DNA of 64,000 bases. Source: Anthoceros angustus (lineage: Eukaryota; Streptophyta; Anthocerotopsida; Anthocerotales; Anthocerotaceae). The first letter of the stretch is position 1; every line of letters begins with the position of its first letter. Of the stretch, positions 20,811-32,809 are shown in pieces. Location of the stretch: the NCBI GenBank assembly GCA_010909165.1, contig VJWM01000103.1, positions 806,001 to 870,000 on the forward strand, in the 5' to 3' direction. A program made the translations under genes and the position numbers. The notes below the pieces were generated by a model, which worked only from the letters and a program-made list of their open reading frames with translations, made no database searches and was not told the DNA's origin.

Positions 20811-23439
20811 CTAGTTTGCGATTCGGGTTGGACCTCAATTGAGCCCAACCTATCATAGCTCAATACATTGAAATAGTATAGTGAAATGTAATAGTAATAT
20901 ATTGACGTGTTATAATGCACAAATGTTCTGCATAAGTGTATTATTACGCTCATGTCTTGCAACAAAAATAATCAACCAAAAGTGCTACGAACTCATATCT
21001 TGCACTAATCGATAGTCATAAATTAAAAATCATATGTTAGTTATAAGAAAATAACTCAAAATTAAATGATTGATTGTCCAGTAAACGAAAGATCAAATAC
21101 AAACTATTAAAAAGGGAATGTAAATGTACATAATATTAAAAATTACCTTCGCTCATACTAATGTCTTGACCCCATGTTCGTGCGGTAGGGCCCCTTGCCC
21201 GAGGTACGTGCATCGAGCCCTCTTGCCCCTAGGTGTGCGCACAAGTGCGCGCACTAGTTGTCCGTGCACTGGGCTTTCTTGCCCCTAGGTGCGTGGACCG
21301 GGACTTCTTGCCCCTATGTCTGCGCACTTATGCACGCACCAGCACCCTCTTGCGAGCAGTGCGCGCACTAGTTGTCCGTGCACAGGCTTTCTTGCCTAGT
21401 GCGCACATGCGTCTTCTTGCCCTGGGTTCTCAAACATGTCTGCGCTGGATCTTCTTGCTCATTTTGCGCAAACAAACTTGCACACTTTCACGTTGGGAGC
21501 GCAAACTTGTTTCTCATCTCATTCCATTCGTTTTCCAACGAAGCGCTTGTTTGGGATTGAATGGCGGACATGCGAGGAATAGCGTGTAACTAGCAGTTAC
21601 GCTTATTTTCACCCCTTCAAAATCGCGGTGCCTACCCATGAATGCGGTACATTGTGACCAAATGAACATGCAGGTTGTGGCGTCGTGGATTTGAACACCA
21701 CATTTAAATTAGCAAACACCCTCAAAAAAGCGAATGCATTTTAAAAGAAGGCGGATTTTAGCCATAACCCTTTTTCAAGACAACGAATTGGAAAATCAAA
21801 CTCTAATGAGACGCGTATGTGAAAATATTGTAGCAAAATTTTCAAGTTTAACCATTGGGCGAGCAAAAAATTCAAAACATTAGGAAAAAAATCTAATTTT
21901 TTGAGGCAAGAGCAAGCACTTGCATGAAGATTTTGGCATTTTTTTACGCTTTTTTCACATTCCTTTTGATTTTTTTTGTTGAATTAAAGGTTCCTTTTGG
22001 CGTTTTCAACCCTTTTGTGCACCTCCGAATGGATATGTCCTCATCTTGACTTATAGGGCCCTCATCTTTTTTTTAGTCATCAAAATTTTGAACTAGTCAT
22101 GAGAACCTTTTGCATCTTGAGACATTTGGCGTGGGCCCAGCTCCAAGTGTAGCCCATTCCGATCTCATTCTCGCACTGTACGCAGATCAAGAGCATTAGG
22201 TCAACGAAGATATTATCATCCCAAAGTCTGAGAAACAAACTCATGTAGAATTCCCAAAGCGAAAGTATAATCTCGGCATTGGTATGAGTGAAAGGTTGGT
22301 GTGAAAACAAGACGAGAATCACGAAGAGCCCTAAAAACTCTAAAACTTGAGGATGCCTTCTATGATCTTCCAAACGCATCCAAGATAAAGATGCCACGGA
22401 ATCTTTGGTCTCTTAGAACTCTTAAACCTTGTTGTGATGTGAATTTTGTTCGGTCATCAATTCATCGAACCGTATGCCAAGTGGACAATTCGGTTCGATT
22501 TGAATAATGCGGTTTGAAAATCCACTTGAGCTGGCGAGCAACATGTGATCAGCAAACTATGGCTTCTCGAGCAAGCCCAAAAATATTGAACTCACCAAAT
22601 CTTATGAAAAGTAAAGCGGACATAAGTGATAGGTAAAAAAATGTCCAACGATATTTTTCATCTCATTTCTAACTCTAGGCAATTTATGGTGGTGGATTCT
22701 CGATTCAATGTGCGTCGGATGGGAGAAACCAAACGATTCAATCAAATACACCAATCTAATTGATACACCAATCATTACTTGCTACGTCGGTGCATTGTTA
22801 TGACTTGGCACAGGCTGGCGAACTTCGCCGACCTACGCTCTCGGTGGCGGTACATAAGAGTCCTAAGGACCCCTCTGATTTGGCAATTTGCCCCGGTACT
22901 CGTTTAGTTTCATAGTTCGATTACATGAACGTGTACCAACTAGGCTCAATTTCGATATTGAATTGAAGCGTAAACGAACCGTAGATAACTAACCATGATC
23001 CCAGACGGTGATCGAATCGGATAGAAATTACCCCAAATCACTCATTTGAGACCCGACTACGGTCTTCATCTTTTTGCATGTATTCCATTGTATGGAAGGC
23101 CAAATCTCATCTCTTTTTGTTTGCTAGTAGGGTTTTGTGCCCAACATCTCGACAAGTAAGCAAATTGTCAATTTGTTTGAACACATTGGTGCTAAAGATG
23201 GAGGCTCATACCTTCAAGGTGATGGAACCATAAACTAAATTGTTGATATGTTGTTTTGCAAACTTGTGAAGTCATCTTGCTAATATGTATTTATAAGCTT
23301 TTTTGGCTATCGGATCTAGAGGCCATTTGGCTATGTTGGGCTAGGATTTGAAAGGAGGAAGATATTGAATGGTGATGACGGTGATGAGGTTCTAGGTTTA
23401 GGCAAGAATCTCTTCACATGTGTGAATTAGTTGCACAAC

Positions 23440-23622
23440 ATGGTGGTAGCAAGTATATATCCCTTCATCGAGATTCAGTTGGTGGGTAAAAGAAAGAAGC
23501 AACATGGTTTTGCGCTTTTGATGAGCAAGTATGCAGTCGGATGCTTCAAGATAGAAGATATTGATGAGGATGATTCCTACTACTACCTCAAGGGGTGGTT
23601 CAACAGGGTAATGGCGAAATAA
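23440..23622 (+). CDS. Short conserved frame of unknown function (unit 3)
   Basis: A 60-codon open frame from ATG 23440 to TAA, ending in an acidic and aromatic stretch (IEDIDEDDSYYYLKGWFNRV). Matching sequence occurs in all five units at about 12220-12402, 17380-17562, 23440-23622, 28729-28913 and 33926-34109, but only this copy is free of frameshifts. A TAG directly upstream ending in AG could instead be a splice acceptor, making this the last exon of a longer gene. A diverged piece of the same 3' end lies inverted at about 43.8 kb. I do not recognise a family. Confidence 0.35.
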   Translation: MVVASIYPFIEIQLVGKRKKQHGFALLMSKYAVGCFKIEDIDEDDSYYYLKGWFNRVMAK

Positions 23623-25274
23623 TTACTTTTTGAAAAAATGAGGTCCAACATAAATATTTATGTTTTCAAAATTTTGACATTGATGAATTTTTTTATCAAA
23701 TTTCAACATTTATTAGAATACATATGTATCTGTATAGAACTAATAAATATATCTAGACCTCCCCTAAACAGGCCCTAATTTTCCACACAAACCCTAGTTT
23801 CCTTGTTTTCGGCATCTTAAATTCGTAAATTCTTACACGTTGGGTATTTAAAGTATAATAATTTCTGGACTTTTTTACTTTTACTAATTTTAATTAATTA
23901 TGTTGAATCACCCTTCGGGTATGGTAGGTTCTTTCATGTGGTTGAGCAGTTGCGGCCATTCGAGACGCGCTGCAATAGGAGATAGCTTTGAGCCTTGGTT
24001 TCTAGGGTTCAAGGAGCTCGCATGCAATAGGAGATAGCTTTGAGCCTTGGTTTCTAGGGTTCAAGGAGCTCGCAGAGCCCACACGAGCCACCCACCGTGA
24101 GGCCGCCCACCAAGAGCTCGCCCACCATTAACGTATGAACGAGAAATTTTTACAAGATGAAGCGGGCTCGTGTTCAAAATGTAACGTACACACTGTAAAA
24201 TTACGTATTTTAACTTCATAGTTCGTCAAACCTTGGGTTTTTTGCACCAGTTCAGTTCGGACTTCGAAGTCTTTCAAAGGCCAAACCGAACTAAACTCTA
24301 ATCATTACTTGCTTATGTCAGCAGAGTCATCGCCACGTTGAGTCCTGTCCAAGTATTGGTTCGATTCAATTATGTGCTAACGTAGGTTAGATCTGAATTG
24401 AACTGAATGAATGGCCTTTGCGAACTGCCAGTCCGTAGGGGTCTTAAGTAGTTACAACGTGATAACGACTAGGACAAAGTGTTTTAATGTAGAAATGGGA
24501 GCCTTGCGAGCGTCCCTAAAGAGGTCCACATTTCAACCGATGAATGGGCAATTTCAGTGTGCTACATGTACATAGGCGGTTGGACCATTTTATTTTTTGA
24601 TTTTTAGATGAAAATTATATTCTTCAACACGTCAAGAAATTTTCCAGACCTGGGTATTGCCATGTACTTGTAATTTTCATAATAATATGAAGAAAAATAT
24701 TGCCCTGCAAACTTGTACACTTATTATTCTATTTGTTAATTATCCGAAAATCGGTCCATCCATGTGGGGTACTGCATACCTCTTTGATTGGGATTTAGCG
24801 GGTCTAAATTAGGCATTTTCAAGGTTGCTTTATTATCATTATCAGAGGGTGATCTCGTGCAGATCTGTCTTGTAGTTATCAAAACCATGATTTCTCTGAA
24901 CCAATTCAATTCTATTTGTCAAAGTTGACCCTATGTAGTTGGACGGGGCGGTTTGATTTCCTATTTGTCTAACTACGATTTATCTTGGTTTGCACAAGGC
25001 TAGGTACCCTAATGTTGTCTGTATGTTTTATTCATGTGAGGGAAGAGACCCAAATCATGTTTACAACTAGGTCATAGAAATCTAGGCGTTCATAGTTGGT
25101 AACCAACCTTGGTCAACTTCAAAGAAAAATATTACCCACTTCTACAAGCCATTTTGGAGTGAATGATGCATATATTTGTATAATGTGCTTGCACTTGTTA
25201 TTTGTTAAATTTATGATAAATTTACCAATCAATTTAAAAAGTCAATTTGACTTTTTAAAATTACATATTGATCT

Positions 25275-25520
25275 TGAGCGATAATGTATCTTCATTTGGG
25301 AAAAATTGGACATCCTTGAGCGACAATGTGTCAACTAAATTAGGTCAAGGAAGAATTGGACATCCTTAAACAACAATGTCTATTTAGGTCAAGGAAGAAT
25401 TGAACATCCTTGGACCATGATATATCTATATTAGGTCGAGAAAGAATTGACCGTCCTTGGACCATGGTGTATTTAGCTAAATTAGGTCAAAGAAGAATAT
25501 GTCATGATTCCTTGGACCAT
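25275..25520. repeat. Degenerate minisatellite upstream of TATA modules (unit 3)
   Basis: The unit 3 copy of the GGTCAAGGAAGAATTG / CCTTGGACCATG repeat block. It lies directly upstream of the doubled TATA module and about 280 bp before the ubiquitin-like start codon. Confidence 0.75.
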
Positions 25521-25539
25521 GGTATATATATCTTCATGT

Positions 25540-25660
25540 TTGGGTCCTATATATAGAAGGTGAACACTAGCCTTTATCAATTCATTGTTTCATTAGCTTG
25601 TTATCATATTACTTAAAAGGTAATAGGCTCCTCTATATAAAAGGTGAGCACGGGCTTGTA
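25540..25660 (+). promoter_or_regulatory. Doubled TATA core-promoter-like module (unit 3)
   Basis: Two similar modules about 85-90 bp apart: CCTATATATAGAAGGTGAAC and CCTCTATATAAAAGGTGAGC. Each is followed by a similar AC(T/A)(A/G)GCCTT- or AGGCTTGTA-type stretch. They lie about 150-250 bp upstream of the ubiquitin-like ATG. Equivalent pairs occur in every unit (about 14188/14275, 20228/20314, 30715/30800, 35902/35988). A TATA box with a start region before an open frame is what a plant promoter looks like, but no transcript evidence is available here. Confidence 0.5.
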
Positions 25661-25801
25661 TTAGTTGAAGTAAGTTGTCATACTCCTTCCGATTGAAAAG
25701 CGATAAATTTTGAATTTGATAATATTGCTTTATTAGGTTAAATCTTGTTGAATTACTTCTAGAGTGTGAGCTGAAAACAATAGTTCAAGCACGGTAGCAA
25801 A

Positions 25802-26134
25802 ATGCGGATCATCGTGAGGTTTTCAAACATGAAATTCCCTCGAGGTGGAGGTAACAAGCCCACTTATTATATGAAGATGAAGCTCGAGAAGCACAGCGAA
25901 GTTCTCCACAACTTTCCTCCTCACAAGCAAAGAGTGTTTTACAACGGAAAAGAATTACAAGATCAAGTTGCTCTTGTTGACTATTGCATCCAAGAGAACT
26001 CTACTGTCATATTGACCGTTCAAGTTGACCCCCCGTGTAATACGTTCAAGAAGGTGGATATGGATTTTCAAAGCATAAACTTAGAACATGAAATGTTGGA
26101 ACAATCGTCTAAGAAGAAGATTAGAATTAGATAG
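25802..26134 (+). CDS. Ubiquitin-like protein, 110 aa (unit 3, intact)
   Basis: A single open frame with a recognisable ubiquitin-like fold pattern. It opens MRIIVRF; the unit 5 copy reads MQIIVRF, compare ubiquitin MQIFVKT. Later it has PPHKQRVFYNGKELQDQ against ubiquitin PPDQQRLIFAGKQLEDG, and LVDYCIQENSTVILTV against LSDYNIQKESTLHLVL. Spacing from Met1 to the PP pair is close to that of ubiquitin (41 versus 38 residues). There is no C-terminal Gly-Gly. Instead a tail of about 30 residues ends in a basic SKKKIRIR. It is therefore unlikely to be conjugated to other proteins like ubiquitin and is better read as a UBL-domain adaptor. The frame follows a doubled TATA module. No intron is needed. 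Expression is unknown. Confidence 0.65.
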   Translation: MRIIVRFSNMKFPRGGGNKPTYYMKMKLEKHSEVLHNFPPHKQRVFYNGKELQDQVALVDYCIQENSTVILTVQVDPPCNTFKKVDMDFQSINLEHEMLEQSSKKKIRIR

Positions 26135-26499
26135 CTAGTTTGCGATTAGGTTGGACCTCAATTGAGCCCAACCTATCATAGCTCAATACATTGAAATAGT
26201 ATAGTGAAATGTAGTAGTAATACATTGACGTGTTATAAAGCACACATGTCCTACATAAGTGTATTATTACGGTCATGTCTTGCAACAAAATATTCAACCA
26301 AAAGTGCTACGGACTCATATCTTGCACTAATCGATAGTCATAAATTAAAAATCACATGTTAGTTATAAGAAAATAAATCTAAATTAAATGATTGATTGTC
26401 CAATAAATGAAAGATAAAATACAAACTATTAAAAAGGGAATGTAAATGTACATAATATTAAAAATTACCTTCGCTCATACTAATGTCTTGACCCCATGT

Positions 26500-26720
26500 T
26501 AGTGCGGTAGGGCCCCTTGCCCCGAGGTACGTGCATCGAGCCTCTTGCCCCTAGGTGTGCGCACAAGTGCGCATTTGGCTGCGCCTAGGTGCGTGGACCG
26601 GGACTTCTTGCCCTATGTGCGCACTTATGCACGCACCCTCTTGCGAGCAGTGCGCGCACTAGTTGTCCGTGCACTGGGCTTTCTTGCCCCTAGGTGCGCA
26701 CATCGTCTTCTTGCCCCTGG
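26500..26720. repeat. GC-rich short repeats with CTTGCCCCTAGG (unit 3)
   Basis: The unit 3 copy of the GC-rich CCTAGG and GCGCGCAC repeat block, about 370 bp downstream of the ubiquitin-like stop codon. Confidence 0.7.
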
Positions 26721-27627
26721 TTCTCAAACATGTCTGCTGGATCTTCTTGCTCATTTTGCGCAAACAAACTTGCACACTTTCACGTTGGGGCGCAAACTTG
26801 TTTTGCACTCATCTCATTCCATTCGTTTTCCAACGAAGCGCTTGTTTGGGATTGAATGGCGGACATGCGAGGAATAGCGTGTAATTAGCAGTTACGCTTA
26901 TTTTCACTCCTTCAAAATCGCGGTGCCTACCCATGAATGCGGTACATTGTGACCAAATGAACATGCAGGTTGTGGCGTCGTGGATTTGAACACCACATTA
27001 AATTAGCAAACACCCTCAAAAAGCGAATGCGCATTTTTAAGAAGACGGGATTTTAGCCATAACCCTTTTTACTGTGAATTGGAAAATCAAACTCTAATGA
27101 GGCAGCGTATGTGAAAATATTGTAGCAAAATTTTCAAGTTTAACCATTAGGCGAGCAAAAATTCAAAACATTAAGAAAAAATCTAATTTTTGAGGCAAGA
27201 GCAAGCACTTGCATGAAGATTTTGGCATTTTTACGCTTTTTCACATTCCTTTTGATTTTTGTTGAATTAAAGGTTCCTTTTGGCGTTTTCAACCCTTTTG
27301 TGCACCTCGAATCTGGATATGTCCTCATCTTGACTTATAGGGCCCTCATCTTTTTAGTCATCAAAATTTTGAACTAGTCATGAGAACCTTTTGCATCTTG
27401 AGACATTTGGCGTGGGCCCGGCTCAAGTGTAGCCCATTCAATCTCATTCTATTGTCTGCGGATCAAGAGCATTAGGTCAGCGAAGATATTATCATCCCAA
27501 AGTCGAGAAACAAACTCATGTAGAATTCCCAAAGGAAAGTATAATCTCGGCATTGGTGGTATGAGTGAAAGGTTGGTGTGAAAACAAGACGCACCGAGAA
27601 TCACAAGAGCCCTAAAAACTCTAAAAC

Positions 27628-30600
27628 TTGAGGATGCCTTCTATGATCTTCCAAAACGCATCCAAGATAAAGATGCCACGGAATCTTTGGTCTCTTAGAA
27701 CTCTTAAACCTTTGTTGTGAACGATGTGAATTTTGTTCGGTCATCAATTCATCGAACCGTATGCCAAGTGGACAATTCAGTTTCGATTTGAATAATGCAG
27801 TTTGAAAATCCACTTGAGCTGGCGAGCAACATGTGATCAGCAAACTATGGCTTCTCGAGCAAGCCCAAAAATATTGAACTCACCAAATCTTATGAAAAGT
27901 AAAGCGGACATAAGTGATAGGTAAAAAATGTCCAACGATATTTTTCATCTCATTTCTAACTCTAGGCAATTTATGGTGGTGGATTCTCGATTCAATGTGC
28001 GTCCGGATGGGAGAAACCAAAGCGATTCAATCAAATCTGACCAATCTAATTGATACAACCAATCATTACTTGCTACGTCGGTGCATTGTTATGACTTGGC
28101 ACAGGCTGGGCGAACTTCGTGACCTCGCTCTCGGTGGCGGTACATAAGAGTCCTAAGGACCCCTACGGTGGCAATTTGCCCACGGTACTCGTTTAGTTTC
28201 ATAGTTCGATTACATGAACCGTGTACCAACTAGATTCAATTTCGATATTGAATTGAAGCGTAAACGAACCGTAGATAACTAACCATGATCCACAGACGGT
28301 GATCGAATCGGATAGAAATTACCCCAAATCACTCATTTGAGACCGACTACGGTCTTCATCTTTTTGCATGTATTCCATTGTATGGAAGGCCAAATCTCAT
28401 CTCTTTTTGTTTGCTAGTAGGGTTTCGTGCCCAACATCTCGACAAGTAAGCAAATTGTCAATTTGTTTGAACACATTGGTGCTAAAGATGGAGGCTCATA
28501 CCTTCAAGGCGATGGAACCATAAACTAAATTGTTGATATGTTGTTTTGCAAACTTGTGAAGTTATCTTGCTAATATGTATTTATAAGCTTTTTGGCTATC
28601 GGATCTAGAGGCCATTTGGCTATGTTGGGCTAGGATTTGAAAGGAGGAAGATATTGAATGGTGATGGCGGTGATGAGGTTCTAGGTTTAGGCAAGAATCT
28701 CTTCACATGTGTGAATTAGTTGCACAACATGGTGGTAGCAAGTATATATCCCTTCATCGAGATTCGAGGTTGGTGGGTAAAAGAAAGAAGCAACGCATGG
28801 TTTTGCGCTTTTGATGAGCAAGTATGCAGTCGGATGCTTCAAGATAGAAGATATTGATGAGGATGATTCCTACTACTACCTCAAGGGTGGTTCAACAGGT
28901 AATGGCGAAATAATTACTTTTTGAAAAATGAGGTCCAACATAAATATTTATGTTTTCAAAATTTTGACATTAATGAATTTTTTTATCAAATTTCAACATT
29001 TAGTAGAATACATATGTATCGTATAGAACTAATAAATATATCTAGACCTCCCTTAAACAGGCCCTAATTTTCCACACAAACCCTAGTTTCCTTGTTTGGC
29101 ATCTTAAACTCGTAAATTCTTACACATTGGGTATTTAAAGTATAATAATTTCTGGACTTTTTACTTTTACTAATTTTAATTAATTAATGCTGAATCACAC
29201 TTGGTGTGGTAGGTTCTTTCATGTGGTTGGCGATTGCGGCCATTCGAGGCCATGCAATAGGAGATAACTTTGAGCCTTGGTTTCTAGGGTTCAAGGAGCT
29301 CATGAGCCATACGAACCACCCACAAGTGAGGCCGCCCACCATGAGCTCGCCCACCATTAGCATTATGAGCAGAAATTTTTACAAGATGAAGCGGGCTGGT
29401 GTTCAAAATGTAACGTATACACTATAAAATTACGTATTTTAACCTCATAGTTCGCCGAACCGATTCAAACCGACGAAACTCTAATCATTACTTGCTTATG
29501 TCGAGTCATCGCCACGTTGAGTCTGTCTAGGTATTGGTTCGATTCAATTATGTGCTAGCGTAGGTTAGATCCGAATTGAAGCGAGTGAATGGCCTTTGCA
29601 ACCGCCAATCCGTAGGGGTCTTAAGTAGTTACAACATGATAACGACCAAGACAAAGTGTTTTAATGTGGAAATGGGAGCCTTGCGAGCGTCCTAAAAGGT
29701 CCACATTTCAACCCATGGATGGGCAATTTTGGTGTGCTACATGTACATAGGCGGTTGGACCATTTTATTTTTGATTTTTAGATGCAAATTATATTCTTCA
29801 ACACGTCAAGAAATTTTCCAGACCTAGGTATTGCCATGCACTCGTAATTTTCATAATAATATGAAGAAAAATATTGCCCGCAAACTTGTACACTTATTAT
29901 TCTATTCGTTAATTATCCGAAAATCGGTTCATCCATGTGGGTCTTGCATACCTCTTTGTTTGGATTTAGCGGTCTAAATTAGGCATTTTCAAGGTTGCTT
30001 TATTATCATTATCAAAGGGTGATCTCGTGCGGATCATCTTGTAGTTATCAAAACCATGATTTCTTTGAACCAATTCAATTCTATTTGTCAAAGTTGACCC
30101 TATGTAGTTGAATGAGGCGGTTTGATTTCCTATTTGTCTAACTACGATTTATCTTGGTTTGCACAAGGCTAGGTACCCTAATGTTGTCTATATGTTTTAT
30201 TCATGTGAGGAAGAGACCCAAATCATGTTTACAACTAGGTCATAGAAATCTAGGCGTTCATAGTTGGTAACCAACCTTGGTCAACTTCAAAGAAAAATAT
30301 TACCCACTTCTACAAGCCATTTTGGAGTGAATGATGCATATATTTGTATAATGTGCTTGCACTTGTTATTTGTTAAATTTATGATACATTTACCAATCAA
30401 TTTAAAAAGTCAATTTGACTTTTTAAAATTACATATTGATCTTGAGCGATAATGTATCTTCATTTGGGAAAAATTGGACATCCTTGAGCGACAATGTGTC
30501 AACTAAATTAGGTCAAGGAAGAATTGGACATCCTTAAACAACAATGTCTATTTAGGTCAAGGAAGAATTGAGCATCCTTGGACCATGATATATCTATATT

Positions 30601-32809
30601 AGGTCGAGAAAGAATTGACCGTCCTTGGACCATGGTGTATTTAGCTAAATTAGGTCAAAGAAGAATATGTCATGATTCCTTGGACCATGGTATATATATC
30701 TTCATGTTTGGGTCCTATATATAGAAGGTGAACACTAGCCTTTATCAATTCATTGTTTCATTAGCTTGTTATCATATTACTTAAAAGGTAATAGGCTCCT
30801 CTATATAAAAGGTGAGCACAGGCTTGTATTAGTTGAAGTAAGTTGTCATACTCCTTCCTTGATTGAAAGCGATAAATTTTGAATTTGATAATATTGCTTT
30901 ATTAGGTTAAATCTTGTTGAATTACTTCTAGAGTGTGAGCTGAAAACAATAGTTGAAGCAGTAGCAAAATGCGGATCATCGTGAGGTTTTCAAACATGAA
31001 ATTCACCTTTCGAGGTGGAGGTAACAAGCCCACTTATTATATGAAGATAAAGCTCCAAAAGCACCACGAAGTTCTCCACAACTTTCCTCCTCACAAGCAA
31101 AGAGTGTTTTACGATGGAAAAGAATTACAAGATCAAGTTGCTCTTGTTGACTATTGCATCCAAGAGAACTCTCATCATATTGACGTTCAAAGTGACCCCC
31201 ATGTAATACGTTCAAGAAGGTGGATATGGATTTTCAAAGCATAAGCTTAGAACATGAAATGTTGGAACAATCGTCCAAGAAGAAGAGTAGAATTAGATAG
31301 CTAGTTTGCGATTCGGTTGGACCTCAATTGAGCCCAACCTATCATAGCTCAATACATTGAAATAGTATAGTGAAATGTAGTAGTAATACATTGACGTGTT
31401 ATAAAGCACACATGTCCTACATAAGTGTATTATTACGGTCATGTCTTGCAACAAAAATATTCAACCAAAAGTGCTACGGACTCATATCTTGCACTAATCG
31501 ATAGTCATAAATTAAAAATCACATGTTAGTTATAAGAAAATAAATCTAAATTAAATGATTGATTGTCCAATAAATGAAGATAAAATACAAACTATTAAAA
31601 AGGGAATGTAAATGTACATAATATTAAAAATTACCTTCGCTCATACTAATGTCTTGACCCCCATGTTCGTGCGGTAGGGCCCCTTGCCCCGAGTGCGTGC
31701 ATCGAGCCCTCTTGCCCCTAGGTGTGCGCACTAGTTGTCCGTGCACTGGGCTTTCTTGCCCCTAGGTGCGTGGACCGGGACTTCTTGCCCCTAGGTGTGC
31801 GCACTTATGCGCAGCACCCTCTTGCGAGCAGTGCGCGCACTAGTTGTCCGTGCACTGGGCTTTCTTGCCCCTAGGTGCGCACATCGTCTTCTTGCCCACG
31901 GGTTCTCAAACATGTCTGCTGGATCTTCTTGCTCATTTTGCGCAAACAAACTTGCACACTTTCACGTTGGGAGCGCAAACTTGTTTGCGCACTCATCTCA
32001 TTCCATTCGTTTTCCAAAAGCGCTTGTTTGGGATTGAATGGCGGACATGCGAGAATAGCGTGTAATTAGCAGTTACGCTTATTTTCACTCCTTCAAAATC
32101 GCGGTGCCTACCCATGAATGCGGTACATTGTGACCAAATGAACATGCAGTTGTGGCGTCGTGGATTTGAACACCACATTAAATTAGCAAACACCCTCAAA
32201 AAAGCGAATCGCATTTTCGTAAAGAAGGCAGGATTTTAGCCATAACCCTTTTTGACTGTGAATTGGAAAATCAAACTCTAATGAGACGCGTATGTGAAAA
32301 TATTGTAGCAAAATTTTCAAGTTTAACCATTAGGCGAGCAAAAATTCAAAACATTAAGAAAAATCTAATTTTTGAGGCAAGAGCAAGCACTTGCATGAAG
32401 ATTTTGGCATTTTTACGCTTTTTCACATTCCTTTTGATTTTTTGTTGAATTAAAGGTTCCTTTTGGCGTTTTCAACCCTTTTGTGCACCTCCGAATGGAT
32501 ATGTCCTCATCTTGACTTATAGGGCCCTCATCTTTTTAGTCATCAAAATTTTGAACTAGTCATGAGAACCTTTTGCATCTTGAGACATTTGGCGTGGGCC
32601 CAGCTCAAGTGTAGCCCATTCCAATCTCATTCTCGCACAGCGGATCAAGAGCATTAGGTCAAGAAGATATTATCATCCCAAAGTCGAGAAACAAACTCAT
32701 GTAGAATTCCCAAAGGAAAGTATAATCTCGGCATTGGTGGTATGAGTGAAAGGTTGGTGTGAAAACAAGGCACCGAGAATCACAAGAAGAGCCCTAAAAA
32801 CTCTAAAAC
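27628..32809. repeat. Array unit 4
   Basis: A 5182-bp unit, close to unit 1 in length. Its ubiquitin-like frame (from 30969) is open for about 70 codons, then is shifted by a small indel. Confidence 0.9.
30969..31300 (+). pseudogene. Ubiquitin-like frame, unit 4 (late frameshift)
   Basis: Open from ATG 30969 through the whole ubiquitin-like core up to CIQENS, then shifted by a missing base near 31183. The shifted frame ends at 31244. The original stop position would be 31298-31300. Confidence 0.6.

Larger units (their letters stand above)
16257..22346. repeat. Array unit 2, with internal triplication
   Basis: A 6090-bp unit, otherwise like its neighbours. The extra length, about 870 bp, is two additional tandem copies of a segment that is single in the other four units (see 18025-19332). 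Confidence 0.9.
22347..27627. repeat. Array unit 3, the copy with intact reading frames
   Basis: A 5281-bp unit. It is the only copy in which both the ubiquitin-like frame (25802-26134) and the short frame (23440-23622) are uninterrupted. It also differs from the others by a 52-bp tandem duplication (23973-24076) and an insertion of roughly 60 bp near 24225-24290. At many CTG/CAG sites it reads cleanly where other units have indels. Confidence 0.9.
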
